Part shown: in pieces, positions 7,227 to 9,145 of the stretch
Position numbering within the stretch: position 1 is the first letter of the stretch
Layout: each line of letters begins with the position of its first letter
Assembly: GCA_947253405.1 (NCBI GenBank)
Contig: CAMXZF010000023.1
Span: 1-9,145 of the forward strand
Length of the DNA: 9,145 nt
Direction of reading: 5' to 3'
From: an uncultured Candidatus Saccharibacteria bacterium
GTDB taxonomy: Bacteria > Patescibacteriota > Saccharimonadia > Saccharimonadales > Saccharimonadaceae
Notes under the pieces: model-generated
What the model was told of the DNA's origin: nothing
Databases searched by the model: none
The model's input: only the letters and a program-made list of their open reading frames with translations
Translations under genes and position numbers: made by a program

Positions 7227-7262
7227 GCGGCCACTGACAACTTGTTAGCTGGTAGTGACCGC
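7227..7262 (-). terminator. Hairpin at the end of rsmD, possible terminator
   Basis: GCGGTCACT (7262-7254) and AGTGGCCGC (7235-7227) on the minus strand form a 9-bp stem with one G-U pair around an 18-nt loop that can itself partly fold. What follows is only moderately U-rich (CTTTGCTCTTT), so termination may be weak. The 5' arm lies inside the rsmD coding end and the stop codon is in the loop. Its place before the tRNA promoter supports a terminator role. Confidence 0.5.
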
Positions 7263-7826
7263 TACTTTGCGCAAGACGACAAGTGCCGCTTCTCCGTAAC
7301 TACGATTGTCCACCACAACAACTCCTTCGTTTGGGTACGGCACACATAGTCTTGCCTGATAAGATAATATCATAAGCCCATTGGTTTTTAAATACTTAAA
7401 TAGGCCAAAGACTGTGGAAAACTGGGGGTTATGATACGGTGGGTCGGCAAAAATCAAATCAAAAGATCCATTTAAATACTTTTTGCCCTGACTACCTAGA
7501 GTCCAACTATTGACTGGGCTACAAATTAATTTTGTCTGCGCCTGTACGTTTAGGCTAGCGATATTATTTTTAATCACTTTTTGTGCGATTTTATTGTTAT
7601 CAATAAAAGTAACTTTATCTGCACCACGGCTAATAGCTTCAAGTCCAATAGCGCCAGTACCGCTAAAGGCGTCTAAGACATTGCTACCTTTTATGACATC
7701 CATAGAATCTAACTTAGAAAATAAAGCCGATCTCACCCTGTCACCCATGGGGTGAGTTGATCTCGCCACATCAGCACTGATATAGCGGCCACCAAATTCG
7801 CCAGCTATAATTCTAATTCTTGCCAT
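7245..7826 (-). CDS. rsmD: 16S rRNA (guanine-N2)-methyltransferase RsmD
   Basis: RsmD methylates N2 of the guanine equivalent to G966 of E. coli 16S rRNA, using S-adenosylmethionine, during small-subunit maturation. The 193 residues match the family length. RIIAGEFGGR (5-14) and THPMGDRVRSALFSKL (24-39) correspond to the family N-terminus. SAM motif I is VLDAFSGTGAIGLEA (50-64), the acidic residue after strand 2 is D76, and the catalytic motif is ADPPY (127-131). The start codon lies inside the upstream gene (14-bp overlap) and has no SD, so translation is probably coupled. A hairpin covers the stop codon. The THPMGDRVR form, in place of the common RPTTDRVRE form, is one hint of a Saccharibacteria-like origin. 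Confidence 0.95.
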   Translation of the reverse strand: MARIRIIAGEFGGRYISADVARSTHPMGDRVRSALFSKLDSMDVIKGSNVLDAFSGTGAIGLEAISRGADKVTFIDNNKIAQKVIKNNIASLNVQAQTKLICSPVNSWTLGSQGKKYLNGSFDLIFADPPYHNPQFSTVFGLFKYLKTNGLMILSYQARLCVPYPNEGVVVVDNRSYGEAALVVLRKVAVTTS

Positions 7827-8652
7827 CTTTGTTATCAGTTATAGCTTCACCGCCTTTATAGGCACAATAGTACCAACTAGCCAAAACCGCCCAAATAATA
7901 GTAGGCATTAGAATCCGATTAGTTTGGTTAGCTAGCTTTGTGTTCCAGCCTTTATTTAAAAAGTTTTCATACATTTTTAGGTTATCAATTTTTTTAACGA
8001 CTTGTCGATATTGGTCAGTAATGCCGTTTGATTTAACGATATCTTGACGCTGTTTGGCGGTTAGCTTAACTCTTTTAAAGCGTATAGGTGCGGAAACAAT
8101 CGCTACACCCCATTCATAAAGTCCGTGCGAGGTCATTAATCCGCCCGGCTTCCAGTATTCCCAGTTGTTGATAAACTTATCTTTCACTGTGTCGCCGGGC
8201 ATAATAATCTTTTTAAAGATAGTATTTTGTGTACCGTGACCACTACCTCTAATTTCGCTTAGGCGCTCTTCATAGGGGTAGTGATGAGCCGGAGTTAAGC
8301 CGTCAGTAATAGCGTGTGATAGCCAAGAAGCTTCAAAAGCAGCTTTTTCTCGATTCTTGCTAGCAATAGCTTGAATTAGATTATTTTCATTATGTTTAAT
8401 TAGCTCGATCAAGTGATTATCGTTAGGGTCATTAGGGTCAATAAAATGGCGCGGCTCATCATGTGCTGGTGATTTACGTTTTATGCCGTCAGGCCCATTT
8501 AAACCCTCAAAGCGCAGTATTTCTTTAGAGGTTGGAAACCAGGCCTCACCAGCTAAATACCTCTGCAATTTTCGGCGTGAGATACGGTCAATTTTTTGGT
8601 GCGTGCCCATTAATCGGCCACTACCTCTGGTCATAATAGTTCCACTATACAT
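7813..8652 (-). CDS. Zinc-dependent phospholipase C/P1 nuclease-like protein with C-terminal TM anchor
   Basis: The 279-residue protein carries the zinc-ligand layout of the phospholipase C/P1 nuclease fold. GTHQKIDRIS (16-25) holds H18, RHFIDPND (68-75) holds H69, and SHAITDGLTPAHH (112-124) gives H113-x3-D117-x5-H123. SHGLYEWG (175-182) gives H176-x3-E180. These resemble, from memory, the Bacillus cereus PLC segments around H14, H69, H118/D122/H128 and H142/E146; D55 may fill the remaining aspartate position. No signal peptide is seen. A hydrophobic stretch near the C-terminus (about 248-264) with a short polar tail suggests a tail anchor. Substrate is unknown: phospholipid, nucleic acid, or none. 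The start is uncertain. The ATG at 8652 has no SD, and ATGs at 8634 and 8610 are alternatives; the last gives MGTHQ. The gene lies 21 bp after recG and overlaps rsmD by 14 bp. Confidence 0.8.
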   Translation of the reverse strand: MYSGTIMTRGSGRLMGTHQKIDRISRRKLQRYLAGEAWFPTSKEILRFEGLNGPDGIKRKSPAHDEPRHFIDPNDPNDNHLIELIKHNENNLIQAIASKNREKAAFEASWLSHAITDGLTPAHHYPYEERLSEIRGSGHGTQNTIFKKIIMPGDTVKDKFINNWEYWKPGGLMTSHGLYEWGVAIVSAPIRFKRVKLTAKQRQDIVKSNGITDQYRQVVKKIDNLKMYENFLNKGWNTKLANQTNRILMPTIIWAVLASWYYCAYKGGEAITDNKDGKN

Positions 8653-8673
8653 ATTTAATCTATTTTAATTTAT

Positions 8674-9145
8674 TTAATTTAAAGTCGTTATCTTTTGGTA
8701 TCTCTTTACTATCTTAGCGATTTCAGGGTATTTCAACAAGTAATCAGGGTTTAGTTTTATAGCTGATACAATTTCGTTGGCGGCGTCAGATGCTGATTTA
8801 ATTAATCTGGTATCAGCTAAGCTAGCGATTTTTAGATTAATATCGCCGTGTTGAGCTGTGCCGTATATTTCGCCAGCGCCTCTTAATTTTAAATCTATCT
8901 CTGACAAGTAAAAACCGTCGTTACTGTGCTCAATTTCTTTCAAGCGTTTACTGGGCTCTTTGGTGTCGTTTTGGATCAGGTAACAATAAGATTTGTGTGA
9001 TCCGCGACCAACTCGGCCACGCAGTTGATGCAACTGAGCCAATCCAAAGTTGTCGGCATCTTCTATGACAATGACGCTAGCGTTCGGCACGTCCACCCCT
9101 ACCTCGATCACGGTTGTTGATACTAAAATATCTATTTGATGATTT
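8674..9145 (-). CDS. recG: ATP-dependent DNA helicase RecG, C-terminal part (cut by window edge)
   Basis: RecG remodels stalled replication forks and branched recombination intermediates. The frame is open to the right edge, giving 157 codons of the second helicase lobe and C-terminus. Motif V appears as DILVSTTVIEVGVDVP and motif VI as QLHQLRGRVGRG. The C-terminal translocation (TRG) region follows, with an Arg-x20-Arg-x9-Gln pattern ending in LRGAGEIYGTAQHG. From memory this spacing equals that of R609, R630 and Q640 of E. coli RecG. The end KYPEIAKIVKRYQ is also RecG-like. A GTG at 9111 is only an internal codon. The wedge domain and helicase lobe 1 lie outside the window. The downstream gene starts 21 bp after the stop. 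Confidence 0.96.
   Translation of the reverse strand, partial: NHQIDILVSTTVIEVGVDVPNASVIVIEDADNFGLAQLHQLRGRVGRGSHKSYCYLIQNDTKEPSKRLKEIEHSNDGFYLSEIDLKLRGAGEIYGTAQHGDINLKIASLADTRLIKSASDAANEIVSAIKLNPDYLLKYPEIAKIVKRYQKITTLN

Noticed and set aside
7034..7240. Open frame of 68 codons on the minus strand
   Set aside because: It runs straight through tRNA-Leu, its promoter and its terminator, and has no SD or recognisable protein features.
1280..8668. Several plus-strand open frames of 61-117 codons (for example 1280-1537, 2499-2825, 5755-6108, 7510-7755)
   Set aside because: Each lies antisense to a well-supported minus-strand gene and has no SD or recognisable domain. They are shadows of coding sequence.
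8674..9111. GTG at 9111 as a true start of a short separate gene
   Set aside because: The frame continues upstream to the window edge with RecG-like sequence (DILVSTT), so it is an internal valine codon.
1..9145. CRISPR array, replication origin, prophage or insertion sequence
   Set aside because: I saw no regularly spaced repeats, no DnaA-box cluster, and no transposase, integrase or phage genes; genes fill almost all the window.

Overview
The window is a compact, moderately AT-rich bacterial segment in which every gene lies on the minus strand. In transcription order, from the right edge to the left, it reads: recG (3' part) - Zn-phospholipase-C/P1-like protein - rsmD - tRNA-Leu(UAG) - dnaX - dnaB - lemA - htpX - unknown six-helix membrane protein - ligA (5' part). 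Intergenic gaps are short or negative, the standard stop codons are read (seven TAA, one TAG and no TGA among the complete genes), and strong Shine-Dalgarno sites are seen only at dnaB and lemA. Lean housekeeping genes, an RsmD with a 'THPMGDRVR' N-terminal motif and a conserved protein of unknown role beside it suggest a reduced-genome Patescibacteria/CPR organism, most likely a Saccharibacteria (TM7) relative. That placement is an inference from gene style and was not tested by phylogeny.

Right part (about 7245-9145): the end of RecG, a branched-DNA helicase, is followed 21 bp on by a protein carrying the zinc-ligand pattern of bacterial phospholipase C/P1 nuclease and a C-terminal membrane helix. 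It overlaps by 14 bp the gene for the 16S rRNA methyltransferase RsmD. A hairpin straddles the rsmD stop codon. Middle (about 7036-7200): a single tRNA-Leu(UAG) gene with encoded CCA, its own -35/-10 promoter and a rho-independent terminator.

Left part: dnaX (clamp loader tau/gamma) and dnaB (replicative helicase) overlap by 8 bp with a strong SD for dnaB inside the end of dnaX, so the two replisome partners are probably translationally coupled. A 103-bp gap with a good promoter and SD then starts a lemA-htpX-membrane protein-ligA run. LemA and the M48 protease HtpX are a widespread membrane pair. LigA seals nicks and is cut off by the left edge.

The first 14 bases are not genomic. They equal the 3' part of the Nextera/Tn5 mosaic end, so the left edge is a contig end with untrimmed adapter in the middle of ligA. 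The content is otherwise mostly ordinary. The points most worth a second look are the tail-anchored PLC-like protein, a DnaX with no cysteines and no zinc module, a CTAG tetranucleotide excess, and the scarcity of SD sites.
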